Below, piece after piece: positions 45,335-59,400 of a stretch of DNA of 64,000 nucleotides. Source of the stretch: Lichenostomus cassidix (Eukaryota; Chordata; Aves; Passeriformes; Meliphagidae); contig CM039184.1 of assembly GCA_008360975.2 (NCBI GenBank), positions 33,529,797 through 33,593,796 on the forward strand. The letters are read 5' to 3'. The translations under genes were made by a program, and so were the position numbers. The first letter of the stretch is position 1, and every line of letters begins with the position of its first letter. The notes below the pieces were generated by a model. It did not search any database and had not been told where the DNA came from. It was given only the letters and a program-made list of their open reading frames with translations.

Positions 45335-47799
45335 GTGAGCAGTGATAAATAGATAGACGTTTTTTATCCTGGTGCTATTAAAAGAGCAAATTTGGCCATC
45401 TCTGGCCCACCTAGCTGGCATTGTTACCACAAAGGGTAATTTTTCTTCAAATCCCTATTATATAGGCCAGATTATAGGAGGTCTAATAGAAGAATCACAA
45501 ATGGATCTCTAAGAAAGGAGAGCACTCACTCCCTCTCTCCTACCTAGCAGGAGGAGGGCAGCAATGAGTCTCAGTAGCTCTGAGGACAAAATTCATTCGT
45601 TTTAGGGATAATTCAAACACCCTAAAGCTCCACTGCCTACTCACGGCTGCAATAAAAGAGAGAGATTGCCATATTATGAAGGTCAGCACTACCTTTTTTT
45701 AAGTATTTCACTGCTGCAAATAAAGGTGTATAGGAGAGTGCATGTGGCTACAATGTTTTATAAAGACTGGGTTGCTGAAACTGAAGTTGTCTTCTAGAAA
45801 ATCCAGCTTTTAAAAAGTTTGGGAAACATTGTGATAGTCACTGAGTGATGTGAGTGAACAGATCTAGAATGTAGAAAGCGTTGGTAGAGAAAACAATGTT
45901 AAAAATTGTTAGTCACTATTTAGACACCACTGAGGATGGAAAATTCCTGAAAAAGTGTTTGCAAGAAATGTTTATTTTCTCCACACTAAAGGTCATCTCC
46001 TAATAGAATAAAGTGTCTGATGCTTCATGGAAAACCTCTCAGTGGAACAATTCTGTTCAGACTGCTAAATCTTGTGCAATTTATCCTCTACAGAATATAT
46101 TGCAAACATCAATAATCCACTGCTTGGCAATAATACTAGATGTGTGAAATCTGAATTTGAGGTTTTAATCTTATAAGACAAAGCCAGTGGAATGACACAA
46201 CTTTTGCTTCTTAAGTGTACACATAACTATCAGATTTTTGAATAAAATTATATGTGTTTATGCAGTACAAGTTGGATCCAGTCAAAACCTGGTCTCAATC
46301 CTGTTTGAGTGTTAACTAGCACTTAAGCATGAGCTGTGGCATTTCAATCACTTCAGATTTGGTTAATGCTGGATATTAGCAGGGGTAATTTGGTGTTTGA
46401 CAGCAGATGATGGGGCAATTTGGGATTACCATACAGACTAAATTGGACTTTTCTAATGTGCACTGTCCTTGGCAAATCGTTGATTAAAAAAGGTATCAGG
46501 GTTTCTATGTCTGGAATGAAACTGCATTATCTAAAGGTGGCCAAATATAGCCCATAAAGTTTTTTTTTTTTTAAGTTTTCATTTTAAATAGGTAGATATA
46601 TCTACCTGCCTTAGTTGCATTATGATACTAAACATTTCCTGAAAACACAATCTTCCTAAAAGATTATATCATATTATTTACACTTCTTTTTATTCATCAC
46701 ATGAGCCTGCTTCTTAGCATGGGAAGGAAGAAAATGTTTTTTCCTTCCAAAGTGACCCTTCACTCTTTGGGACGGACTTTACACCTCTGTCCTCTCTCTG
46801 AGGAAAATCTTCCCCTCAAAGTTTGTGCAGTCAATGGATTAGGGCCATTCATTTCTCTTTTTTTATTTTAATTTTGGGTTTTATTTTTGGTTGTTTGGTT
46901 GGGTTTTTTTGTCAGAACCAAACTAGTGACAAATGTTTCTCCCTCCAGTTCCTGTGGCTTCACTGAAGTTTCTGAAATTTATTTTTCCTTGCTTGCCATG
47001 GTAACTAAATTAACTGGTTGAAGCTCAGCACAGGAAAGTTTTATATTCTCTCTGAGAATAAAAGTCCATTAATTTAGACCAGGAAGAATTAAAATACTTA
47101 TCACTAGCCTCATTTTCAAGATGCATCTCAAGGCACTAGGGACCAGTGCAATCACCAGGGCTTTAGGTTTTGGCTCCCTAGGACTTGATGCTACATGTAG
47201 GCATGAGAGAAACTGTTGCAGAAAAGACTTTTTGTCAGATTACCCCTGAGAGTGGTCTAACTTCTCTCTCCTTTGCATCCCCTTCAATGTTATCATGGTA
47301 GTTCTCTAACTTCCACTTACACTAGACAAAATAGTTTAACTGCTGTCGATATAAAAGCTGAGAAATTCAATTGCATGGCAATCTCCATGCTGAGAATACA
47401 AAATGAAATCACTAGGGCAGATATATTTGATATATAAATACCACAGCTCAGGCTGCCTCTCTGCCCTTTCCAAAAAGCACCTCAGTGCCATAAACAAGGC
47501 ATTCTGCTGGAGTTTTGATTGTACTTGTTACAGATATTATGCCATATTACTATGCCAGATTAAGGATACCAGATTCAGGGCATACTCAATGCTTGCAAAA
47601 TCACATCTGAGCAAACTAAAGCAGAGCATCTGCTTAGCATTGTCTCTATCATGAAACTGCAGACAAGGACTGGTTGAAAAAAAAATTATCATTAAATTTT
47701 CTTTGCTTATCACTCATTCTTCAACATTTGCCACCCATTTCTTTAAGAGCCCATTGGACTGTAAAGGGGCAAATGAAAGACAAGCTGTATATGATGTTT
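45335..47799. other. AT-rich non-coding DNA, no gene seen
   Basis: No gene is supported. A T13 run is at 46560-46572, and a T/G-rich stretch with TTTGG words is at about 46858-46910. An 83-codon + frame at 47403-47654 is not recognised. Confidence 0.7.
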
Positions 47800-48220
47800 A
47801 GGGTCCAGAGCACAAGTCTTATGAAGAGCATCTGAGGGCACTGAGCTGTTTAGTCTGGAGAAAAGGAGCCTGAGGAGAGACCTTATTGCTCTCTACAACT
47901 ATTTGAAACACGATTGCAATGAGATGGTTGTCTCTTTCCCCAGGTAGCAAGGGATAGGATAAGGGGAAACAGCCCCCAGTTGCACAAGGAGAGGTTTAGA
48001 GGGCATATCAGGAAAATTTGCTTCACCAAAAGGGTTGGCAAGCACTGGAACAGGCTGCTTAGGGAAGTGGGTGAGTCACCATCCCTGGAGGTATTTAAAA
48101 CGTGTGCCTATGCAGCACTTACCAATATGGTTTAGTAGTGGGCTTGGCAGTGCTGGGTTAATGGTTCGACTTGGTGATCTTAAGGATCTTTTCCAACCTA
48201 AGTGGTTCTATGAGTCTATG
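47800..48220 (+). mobile_element. CR1 LINE, 5'-truncated copy (~420 bp)
   Basis: This is a sense-strand CR1 3' end. It starts at 'gggtccagagcacaagtctt', then shows 'ctggagaaaaggagcctgag', 'gagaccttattgctctctac', 'tagcaagggataggataagg', 'aggaaaatttgcttcacc' and 'cactggaacaggctgc'. It ends with 'gatcttttccaaccta' and terminal octamer-like repeats 'ggttctatgagtctatg'. The ORF2 C-terminal frame is interrupted. The 109-codon frame at 48035-48364 runs in another frame and continues into flanking DNA, so it is not a gene. It belongs to the same subfamily as the 16.0-kb copy. Confidence 0.95.
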
Positions 48221-51200
48221 TATTCCTTAAGGATCTTGACAAGCAGCGGGTATGGGCACCACAAATATCTACTTCTCCCTGAACTCCAGCACTACAGAAA
48301 ACACATGCATGTGGACTTTGGGAATGTGCACACAAACACCTCAGCTACCACACTTCTGCTTTAGAGAAAAAGGATGACAGAAAAACTTACGATAGATCCC
48401 TGGAGACTACAAACTGAGCAATTCAGCTTGCCCAGCTTCCTACCAGGTAAAGAATTATCCACAGTCTCTTGTGAAGTGTGTTTCAGGGCTTAGCCCTCCC
48501 ATGGTTCTCAGCACTTCTGTGAAATAATGTTATTTGCTACAAGGATTCAGAAATAAATACATGAAAAATAGTTGGGCATTTCATCTGTGCATACAGATAA
48601 TTTGATCTCAGCCACAATATGGCTGCAACATTATACATTATATATTATGCATAAAGTATTCAAAATAACACCATAAAAATAAGAAATCAGTTCTGAAAAA
48701 AACATTTTTGTCACATCCTGTAATCAGTGCATGATATTTGAAATATCAGATTTCTTAGAGAAAAGTAAATGCATTTTCTGCTATCCCTTTGTGCTCTCTT
48801 GACTACAACTCTCCATATTCAGTAGTAGAGTGATTTTCAAGACTCTAGATAAATGATTGCTTCCCTGATATTTTTCTGAAATATGCTATAAAATCTGTTT
48901 GCAGAAGATTAAATTGTCCATAGAGGCTTTTGAGCCTCTGTTCACAAATTAATTTTCTGAAAACAATCACAATTTTGAACAAAATAATAATGCATGCTTA
49001 TCCCTAGATGCAAGAGTTCATGCATTCTTCACATGATGGTTCAGTCCCACAGTTGCCACTTATTCCAGCCTACCTGTTTAGAGACTTGAGGACAAATTAA
49101 GTAAAACACAATTAATCTTTTTCCTCTCAATCTCAGAATTAAGGACAATCCAGTATGAAGACCAGATAAAAATTTAGACTTCACTTCCCACTAATGTGAA
49201 GATAACCAATTTCATGAGTTTCCCCACATTTCAGTGAATGATGACCATGATTTCACAAAGTGACTTACACATTTCATAAGACTTTTTCTGTTTTTTGGCT
49301 GGAGAACTATCTTTTCATGTCACAGCTCTTTCACCTCTTATTCTGGTAGGAGCACTGAATCCCAAATAACAAAAGGAGCACAGCTGGACACCACCACACA
49401 ACAACAAAGAAAAAAAAAAAGAACAGAAAATAAAATATAGTACCAGATGATTTGATACGATACTCTGAACTGAGTGTCTCCAGTGCTCATGTGCTATATA
49501 ATATGGTCGATGAAAACCACTGAATTCTGTGGATTTTGTGAACACATTTTTGGAGACTCAGAATGTGCTTTAGAGATTTCGCTTTGTACAACTACTTTAA
49601 AGTTTGCAGAATGTCCAGTAATCTTCAGAGGTTCTGATTTATTTTTGTGGTGGAAAAGGCTGCTGATTTCTTGTTGCACTATCAGAGAACATTCAAGTTC
49701 TGGTTCAATAACTAAGAGAAAGACTTCGTTATTTCTGTTCTGTTAACAATGTCAGTAATCCTTATAGCAAAGCTAAAGCAAGTATTTATTTCACACTGAA
49801 TTGCCATCTTTCATCAAGACGAACAAGAAAAAGATGTGCTTTAATTAAAAGGAGGATGGACTGATGTGAAAATGGTGGGGCTTTGATTGTTACTGTTGAG
49901 GAATATGAATTGCACTCATTAAAATAAAATGCTGATAAGGAGAGACTATAAATCTGAAAATGGGTTGCCCCTGAGATGGGTTTTAGAAAGAATTTTGCAT
50001 GTAAACCATGGAACTCACAATAAAAACAGTGACAGCATTGCTTTACACAGTGTACAAGAGGAAAAGATGTTTCTTTAGAAAGCTAAAGACAAAAGTCACT
50101 TTATTCACAGCAAATAGATGCCTAGATTTAGAAATACCTGCATTTCAAACATTTTCAGGGAAAGAAACTATCATTAAATACATAATACAGTTTGATTATG
50201 ACATGAATATGCCAGAAAAGAAAAGGAAAAGAAATGATGGCTGAAATATGACATTTTAAAAAGGGTAATTTTCAGAAATAGTGTTTGTGATGTTTGAAAA
50301 CTGCATTGTTTAAACTCATTTTGCATGAAACAAAGGCTCAAAATGAAACCTTATGGCACATCCCCTTATCAGGCATTCTTTTCTTGATTGTGAATTGTGT
50401 GGCACTATTAGGAGAGTTGCAAAACAAAGCCTCCTTCAGAAGTTCTTCCTAGAGGTGCAAGTGATATAACGACCCTCAACTAGACAAGCTTGCATTTTAG
50501 TCTAAACTGAAAGGACAATGTAAAATTATATCATAAGTCAACAGAGCCCTAACCAAGATGGAAAAGAGAACAAGCCTCTCTGCCTGTACAGATTGGAGGA
50601 TTGTACAGCTGGTAATGCAGACAGTAAGCAGACAGATTCAGAGCAGCTGCTTTGCTGTGAAAAGCAAAGCTTCAGAAACTCTCTAATATAAAAGGCAGGA
50701 AGACACAAAATTAAGAAAACAGAAACAGGGAAGAACTGAAAGTAGAGCAAAGGAGGTCATAATACAAAGGAATGTGGTAAACAGATAAGCAATTTGTTGT
50801 CAGTGGTAGAGAAGGGAGGCAAGCACTGAAGAGGAGAGTGAGGGTGAATCCAGCTAGCATGCTGGTTTTGACAAAACATTCCAGTATCCCAAAGAATATG
50901 TTTCTCTCCAAGAAGTCTTTTTCTGCACAGCTTTATAAGGGGAGAAGACAGTGACAAGGACAATAAAATGAGCTCCAGTAAAAATTTTAAAAAAGGACAG
51001 GAAACATGACATAAAATAAAACTGCAATGACATGTTCTGCACTCAGCTTAAAATCTTTAAAAAACAATCAATAGAATCAATATTTAGTTTAATGGCCCCC
51101 ATAACTACTGATCACACAACTTAAAGAATTCTATTAAAGGTGCTGATAGTAATTGCAGTAGCATTGCAGACCCAAAATAATGGAGGTGATGTTTTTCTGT

Positions 51201-54200
51201 TGTAATGCAAAGTAACACCTGCCATTTCTATTCAGCAGAATTGATTCCATCAGAAATTATTTGTTCCTTTGAGCCAATTATTATGTAGCCATAGTCATTT
51301 TACAAACACTAAATATCAAAGCATATTAATGAAGAAACCTACTCTCTCCTGCAAAACTACTGAAGATGTAATTCAGAAAGGATAAAGTAGTACTATGCAT
51401 TTGCCTCCATATTTCTAGAACAAGCTGCTCCATCTTGGATCATTTAGTGTTTTAATTAGGTAAATACATGGTAAATTTTGATGCAAAGAACGTTTTCTTT
51501 TACTCTAAATTTGGCATTAATATTACTATGACCTTAAAAAAATTATCCCAAACAATTATTTGGATAAAAAAATGCTGCTTTGCAATGCATGCAAACACCA
51601 GAGTTGCACAGTAGAAGAATGAGCCAATTACTGCTCTTCAGAATATGCAAACAAAGCTGCACAACCAATACATTTCCAGGTCTTTATGGTTACCCATGCT
51701 GACAATGTGGGCAGTATAAATATGTCTGCTTAGCCGGTATTCCGTTTATCCCTTCTGTCTAAGACAGTTTGGAAATGTATTATTGGTCCATGGTGAATGA
51801 AGAATGAAAATTTCTTGGTTACGGTTATAAGAATTGAGATGACCAAAATTCATGGTCAAATTTTAATCTACGGAGAATACCATAAAAGTAGACAAATAAA
51901 TAGAGAAGAGCCCTTCAAAAAATCCACACAGCTGCTTACATAAACACACAACCAAAAGAATGACACTGGAACAGGAAAACTACATCAGAAACAAAACTTT
52001 CTCTATAATCAAACTACACGTTGTGCTAAAAGAGCATGTTAACCACACATCACTATCGACCAGTAGTCTGCAAATCTTAGTGGGGGGTTACCCATGCCAG
52101 GAAGAGGTGATGCAAATATCCTGACAAAAAGACTGGGATCTAAGTTCTACTTGGGTTCAGGTATTTTTTTCAGGAGTTGTGATGCACTCCAGGTAAAGCA
52201 GGCCTGCTTCCTGTTCTGCAAACACATTTCTCATCCAACAACATGTCTGGATATTGTTCAACAATCCCACCATCAGGAACGCTTATCCCTTCTACATAAA
52301 GTCTCAGTATGAAGATTACTTACTGCTGTAAGTAGATATACAGCAATGAAAGAAACTTGCAAAGATAATAAAGAGCCAGATTGGGAGTTCCCTCTTTTGG
52401 GAAGATGATTATGTGGAAACACACATATATAAAAACTGTTCTAATTTTATCATATATTAGTTTCCATGGTGGTATTTGGAAAGCATTAATAAAATTCATA
52501 AAATCATTTTCTCATAAAGTCAGCAGTGGTTAATAAAAGATTTTAAAAGTATGATGAGTAATGTAGGTCAGTAGAAATTCACTTTTCCACTGGGATAAGT
52601 GTGAGCTATGTGTAAAGGTGCTGAGCCATACCTCAGTTTAACCCAGCTGAATACATGCATTCTTTGTAAACTTGAAAATTCTTGGAAGGAAAAAGAGAAA
52701 AGACAGAACATCTGGATCTTTTCCAAGTAAAACTCAACTGCTATCACCAAAATATTCAATAATTGTAACTTTTTCCAATCTAGGACATTTTGTCCTGAAA
52801 AGTCTACATAAAAACTACAATAAAGTACAGAAACCAGCCATTTTTAAAAAATTTTCTTCCAAGAGACATCTGTAACAGTGAAAGCACAGCTCAGGGAGGA
52901 GAACCTAAGTAGACTGCAAACAAAAGTAAATACTTGCATGCCCAGCCTTGCAATTTTGTATCTCTGTAAGTTGTTCACAGATCAATCTTCTAGTAATGTT
53001 GTGAAAGTTGTGGGCTGCCCTATGCAGACTACCATTTCATCTGTCTTCCAGTGTGCTCTCTACATAATCACAACCATAGGTTACCCACTCTGGCTTCTTT
53101 TTTTAGCACTACAGAGCCAATTATCTTCTCATTTTCTTAATAAATCTGTTCACATCCATGTCCTGCCATTTGCCTGCCTCTCCAATGCACAGAAAGTGGG
53201 GAGGCAACCCTGCCAACCAAACAGATGCAAAGGAGATGGCATTTAGCTGTTCAGGCTAGTTCACAAATTTCTCAGTAGCTGGGCTATTATGAGCTACTAC
53301 ATTTTGTAACAAGTAATGTGGAGCATCATAGACTCTTTGTGTGGCTGCATTTCACCAGAATTTGGGATCGTATTGCTGTTCTCCTACTATAGAAGGCTTT
53401 ATGATTTTCTCAAAGCAGCATGTTTTTAAGCTCCACAAATGAATTTCAAATTTCTTAAAGAAATACATAGTTTAAATTTGGTTAATTAAATAAAGATACA
53501 GATATAAAACATTTCCGGTGGGTAAAAAAATTTCATTCTGTACGTAAAAATCAGAAAATGTGGGATTTTTAAAGAATTGTTTAATCAAACAACATAAAAT
53601 ACTCATTGCTGCTCTATTTTCATTTGCTTGTTTCCTTGAGAAAAACACTACTATTTTTTTCCTGGGCCTCAAATTTCTCTGCACTTAAAAATGTATCCCA
53701 TCTTGTCAGCATGCACGCATTTGTCCAGTTTTTCCCAAGTGTAGTTGAATGCAAATCACATCTTTCCTTGCAGTGCTGAGCTTGGCAAAAAGTACATCCA
53801 TTAACCTGGTGGCTAAGGATATTTGCAATTTCTTTTGTTTCTGTTGACAGCTTCTTATCAGTTTTTCTGTCAGAGATTCTTTGCAAAGTACCCTTTGTTC
53901 TCAGTTTTGATCCTTCCTTTAAATTCTAGTATTATTGCTTTTCTGACAGCTAATCTCCATTTTCCTGTAAGTGCAAGTATCCATCCATTTGCTGCCAGAG
54001 AATTCTCCTCCACAGCTTGTTACACCTTCCTATTTAGCATCTTCTAATACACCGAAAACTGAATTATATTATTTTAACCATTGCCTTCATCTACACTTTG
54101 GATGACTTGCTTTATAGACTGGTGATCAAAAGCCAATGTGGATTGTTGGCTAACTTCCTGATTCAGCAGCTCAGTTAGCACTGACTGTGTACCTAATGTG

Positions 54201-55801
54201 TAGCCTGCAAACCAAAGAGAGGAGGAAACATCCTTCCATATACTGGGGGCACTCACCAAACAGTCCAGCAAGTAAACACAGTCAGACAGAACCAGATTTT
54301 CACTGCAGACATATTCTTTACTCTGTACAACATCACAGGTATCACAGGAGGGGGGAAAAATTTTATATATATATATAAAATAACAGAAAAGCAGAATTGG
54401 GAAATAGGATTCAAATTTCTTGAACTCCAGTTCTAGCTCTCAGCAACCATTTCTTATATTCTTTCACCTCTACTAAAGTATTCCAAAGTACTCCTGTGCA
54501 GTCCCAAAAAATTACACAGAAATTGTACCTGCTAATGTTTTGCTCTGATAGAAGAATGGGCAGAAATATTAAATTTATTCTTGAAGGGGTGACACCACAA
54601 CAATTGTAATTTCCATTCGGTATGAACCAGTACGTTGTTACAAACACTCTTTCAGTAGCATATCAGGCCATTTGCTGACTCTCATTTGTCTGTGAGTCTC
54701 TCTGTGCTTGTAAAAATCACAGCACTGAGCTAAGCATATTGTGCTTTTGCCATCTGGAACTATAGCAGGAAGGACACTTTAGTGTAACCTGTCCTACCAA
54801 ATATTTTAGGCAATATGCTGATTTCTTTAAAGCAATTATGTCTTTCATTAATCATTTTATATCCTTCTACATCTAACAGTACAGAAAAAAATTGCTACTA
54901 ATGCTTGATTGATATTTGATATCTCCCTTTGTTGATATACTCATCTATGCTAAGATCATGTTGTTCATCTTTCTAGCAAAAATAATAAAGATTGATCACA
55001 GATTTTCAGTTAATTTCTTTGGCCAGTGATTAAACAGGGAGTGATGTTTGCCAATTTTTAATGCTGCCATTTAATAATCACTTCTGTGTTTTAAAGATGC
55101 TTTTGTTACCTTTTATTTCAAACAGTTATTTCATTACATACCTTTTAATGCAAGAATAAGTGTGGAATATTAACATTAGCAAGTACTTTGAGTTGCAGTT
55201 TTCACTGTAACTGCCATCCATTACTATGTATGCTTATGTTCTCAAATTTATAGATTCTTAACATCCCCTTTCTGTTATTTTATAAACAACAAGTTAATAA
55301 AAGAAATTATCATTATTTCTATATTCAGGCATTCAAAAATGTGGTAGCAAATCCAAACACATACACATCACTTAAGATAAACAGAATCTCTCATTAAATA
55401 CTTAGCAAGCAAAGCTGAAATAAACTATTTTGCTGACAGCCAGATTAAGACAATTATTTCTTTTATTGCTGACATGATATTTTATTGAGAACTCCAGGTT
55501 CTCAAAGGAGTAAATTTCCTCTTATCGGCCTTCACCACAAGTGAAGTGTTACAGTGTAGGGGACGTGGCACACTTCCACATTTTTCTTTCTCTGAGAAAC
55601 AGAAGGGTAAAAAAAAAAAAAAAGAGGATGTGGTTCATTATGCAAGAAGAGGCATGGACAAGTCTTCTCGGGACTTTCAGACTCCTTTGGCATCCAAGAA
55701 ATGGCTTGCAAGGTTTATCTCACATGAGCACCTCAGACTTCAGACACACAACTGTTTGCTAGGTCCTGGTCAAAAGCAAATTATGCATGTGGGTAACAAG
55801 G
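48221..55801. other. AT-rich non-coding DNA, no gene seen
   Basis: No gene is supported. Landmarks are an A11 run at 49410-49420 and a purine-rich + strand from about 50690 to 50850, which leaves several overlapping - frames open between 50538 and 51042. A (TA)7 repeat is at 54364-54377. The 122-codon + frame at 52878-53246 has no recognised motif. An A15 run at 55609-55623 lies about 180 bp before the CR1 tail. Confidence 0.7.
54364..54377. repeat. (TA)7 dinucleotide repeat
   Basis: Seven perfect TA units are flanked by T and A runs. Confidence 0.93.
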
Positions 55802-55925
55802 ACAGGTTGGATGGAGCTCTGAGCAACCTGACCTACTGGGAAGTATCCCCGCCCATGGAGGGGGGTTTGGAGCTAGACTATCGTTAAGGTCCTATCCAAC
55901 CCAAACTATTCTATGGCTCTATGAC
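55802..55925 (+). mobile_element. CR1 LINE, short 3' tail fragment
   Basis: This is the sense-strand CR1 3' terminus: 'aggttggatggagctctgag', 'gcaacctgacctactggga', 'ccccgcccatggaggggggt', 'gttaaggtcctatccaaccc', then octamer-like repeats 'attctatggctctatga'. It is of the same type as the 11.4-kb copy. A 113-codon + frame (55546-55887) runs through it from unrelated upstream DNA and the A15 run; this is a chance frame. Confidence 0.92.
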
Positions 55926-56415
55926 TAACTGTAATGGGATAACCCTGAATTTAAGAAGATGAACATAACAGACCAAGGCTTCTAGCATGAAGGAAGAATT
56001 ATGGCAGCATGTGTTTATACAGTGACACTACAGTGGGACTGCCATATTAATTTTATTGGTGTTCCCACCATAAAAATTGCTACGACGTTTCTAATACTTA
56101 ATCAGCTAATACTGAAGTGATTTATACAGTATTTAAGGAATGACAAAGATTCACCTGTTTGCTAAAACAAAATATAAATTTGCATTTCTTGAGATGTAGA
56201 AAAACTGGAAGGAATTTATAACTGAAATATCCTCCAATGATATAACATATGTTAAATAGTGTATCTTTCCTATTAGTCTTATATAGTCATTAAAAAGAGA
56301 GGAATTAAAGCAAAACAAGAGTATGAATGAAATGAGTGAACAAGAAAAAAAATGGGCCTGCGAGAATATGTGGTGCTCATTTCTATGTCCACACAATTGA
56401 AAGGGAAGAAAATCA

Positions 56416-56434
56416 GAAGGAAGGAAGGAAGGAA
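56416..56434. repeat. short (GGAA)n repeat
   Basis: About four and a half GGAA units lie in a purine-rich context. ETS-family factors bind GGAA words, but no function is implied by so short a run. Confidence 0.85.
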
Positions 56435-59400
56435 AAGAGAGAGGGTAATCAACAGCCTTTCTGTATTTAAAAAATGAAAAAAATTAAAGTCTTTTCACTA
56501 GTGTTGCCTAGAGTTTACCCTAAGGAAAAAAAAAAAAAAGAGCAGATGGAAAATATCTGAAGGAAATATGGAAAGTTCTAAACAAAGATAAATTACCAGC
56601 ACCACAGGACAAGCAGTTTCTGAAAATCCATGATAATCTTGTACCAGACCCACAAGCAGTTTAAAAAAAATAAATGTAATGTTTCCTAAGTCCTTAGGCC
56701 ACTGTATTAGATCTGTCCTAGGAAATATCTGGGACTTCTACAGACTCTGAAGGAAGAAAAAAAACCCTCAAACCTTTTATATCCTTTTCTCTTCTCAGTT
56801 GTGAGTTATTTTGTACTTTCATCTGAGGAAATGTTGCCATGGTGGCATATTACATTATTATGGAACTAATAATTGTAGACTAGAATGATAGAAATCTCGC
56901 CAACTTTTAGGTATGTTCAAAATTATTTACTAATCCCTCATTATCACAGCTCTGAAAAAACAGCTCAAACACTCTGTCTTTATAGATTTCCATGAATGCA
57001 TTACCTCCAAGGTACCATTCTGCATCCTTTTAAGTCAGGTTATAAAGCCTTCACCTATTTCAGTGGCATGCTTTGTGAACGTGTCTGTGCTAAACAGAGC
57101 AGAAGAGGTGTATTTCGGGGGTACTTAAGGGACTTCTGCACCTCAGTGAAAATTTAGTTTTCAAAATAACTTTAAAGAGTAGGGGGGAAAAACAAGATTC
57201 CTGAACAATTTGAAGCACACAGAGTTGATTGATTAAATCAGAATTGTTCTCACAAGCAATCATCCGGAAAAAGAAAAATAACTCTAATTTTCAAAAAGTT
57301 ACAATAATGGTCAGTACCATTAATTTGCCATGCTTTATGGTACCACCTATTTCCAGGTACTATACTGAAAACTAATTTTTGCCTTTCACAGTACAATAAT
57401 TACAGGAGTACATTTTATGATGGCTTTGCTATGAAAGGCTCCCCTCTTCAAGTGTACCAGTGAACCAAATGGAGTTGACATTCCACTACCTTGTGTATTT
57501 CTTTAATGACAACATTCTATTAGTGTAATTACAGCAACACAACATAAAGAGGAAAAAAGTTGGTCACAGTATGACATACGTTTCTGATTCTAGCCTTCTT
57601 CATTTCTATCAAGGTACACTTGAACAGCCTGTTGGCCATTGTACTAAACTAAATTCACAAGACTGCATCGACTGCATCTGAATTGTTGCTTACACTCCTC
57701 TTGAAAATGATAAGGGTAACAGTAATAGATGGATTCTAATGGTATAATCAAGATCTGCAACACAAAAAGAATGCTGCTTAGTACTTTTCTGAATGGCATA
57801 GTTCATAAACAGTCAAATCTTATTCAGCCAAAAGGATATTCATTTTGCAGAGGGGCACATATATGAGTTCATAAGCGAAGAGGTATCAGACACAATTTTC
57901 AGTCAAGCGATGATGAGGGAAATCCAGCCCAAATCCATTATGAACTTCCTATACCTTCTTGAACAGTTTTCTGAGAAATGAATATCTCATCATTAAGGAT
58001 GTGCGTGATAGCAGGTGCATTATCAGGAGGGAAGTATGTTTCCAATTCAGAATATGACAGGCATGGTGACACATGCAGCTGTGTGCCATTGATGAAAGAA
58101 GGCAAAATAACAATGTCCAAAAAAAGAACATCTCTTAGGTGAAGTGAAAATGCAAAATTTTACATTAATCTTATAAATTACTTGTCAGGAAGTTTGGTTC
58201 AGAAAAAGAACATTAGCAGGTAGTTATAAATTGTTGGGTTTATACCCACTTTCAATAAATTTATACAAAATTTATTAGAAAATACTGTAGTCCACGAAAA
58301 TTTTCAGTTAAAAAGGTGATCTCTAAGTTTTCTCATTTATCAATTTAATGCTAGCAAAATAAAATTGTATTTTCTCAACAGAAATAGAGTGATCTGTTTA
58401 TGGTAGGACACAGGCATTCACTCCTCAACCATATATATTTTTTCAAAATATTTCTTGAACAAAAGTTTTTGAGAGGGCCCATTGTTTTGAGAAGCACCTC
58501 TGGCACAAATCGTTGCAGGAAAAGACTTTGTCAAAACAGAAAGGTGGGCATTTCCAAAATGATCCATACGTTTGGCAAATAGCAAATGTTGAATTCCCAG
58601 AAAGCAGTTGATAACACTTTACTTTTTTTTTTCCAGTTCCAAAACATCATAATTTGCATTAAAAGGAGCCAGAGATAAAAATATTAACACATTGTTCATT
58701 TGGCTCTTCAGAAAGCGAGAGGAGGAGAAACAATTTTCCCTGCCACTTTGAGAAGCTGTACCCATTTTTGCATAAAACCAATCATTACCTCCCAGACTGG
58801 TGGTCAAATGAGCTCTGTTGATATATATGAGCTCCTTGGTTTTAAGTATAAACCCCTTTCTAAAAATATTTAATAGAAGCCTTATAAAGATTTATTGCAT
58901 GCAAAGTATATTTACAGGCAAAAGGCAAATGATTTACATGTACACCTACTAGCTTCTATCTATTTCTGAAAGAGTACTTGGGAGTTTGTTTTCTTTCTCT
59001 GTTACCTAATTAGAAGTGATGGAAAAATATTAACTAAGATGTAATCATAACTAAAAACATTTTAATCTTGAATACATGGCCTTATACATGTTCCTCCCTT
59101 TCACATAATGTAAAAAATTAATTAAAAGCTCTAACAGTCTAATAAAAATACTGATGACAAACTGGGAAATGCCTGATTATGTGTCAGATAATTCATGAGT
59201 GAATGATACTGCCATCTCAGAAAGAAGAACAATATATTTTTTCACAGATGTTATTATTTCTCTTTCCTCATTGATATTCAACATTGATGCAATTCAGACT
59301 TGAAATTAGTTATATACTTAAGTAATCCATTGAATGGCTTTCACTTGGCTAACTTTACTTGTATTTCTCCTTATCTCAGGGCAGAACCAAAAAACAGCAA

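Noticed and set aside
48035..48364. 109-codon plus-strand frame
   Set aside because: It runs through a CR1 copy in a non-ORF2 frame and on into flanking DNA.
50538..51042. Stack of four minus-strand frames
   Set aside because: Purine bias of the + strand depletes stops on the - strand. The frames overlap and have no motifs.
55546..55887. 113-codon plus-strand frame
   Set aside because: It starts in unrelated DNA, reads through an A15 run and ends in the CR1 tail.
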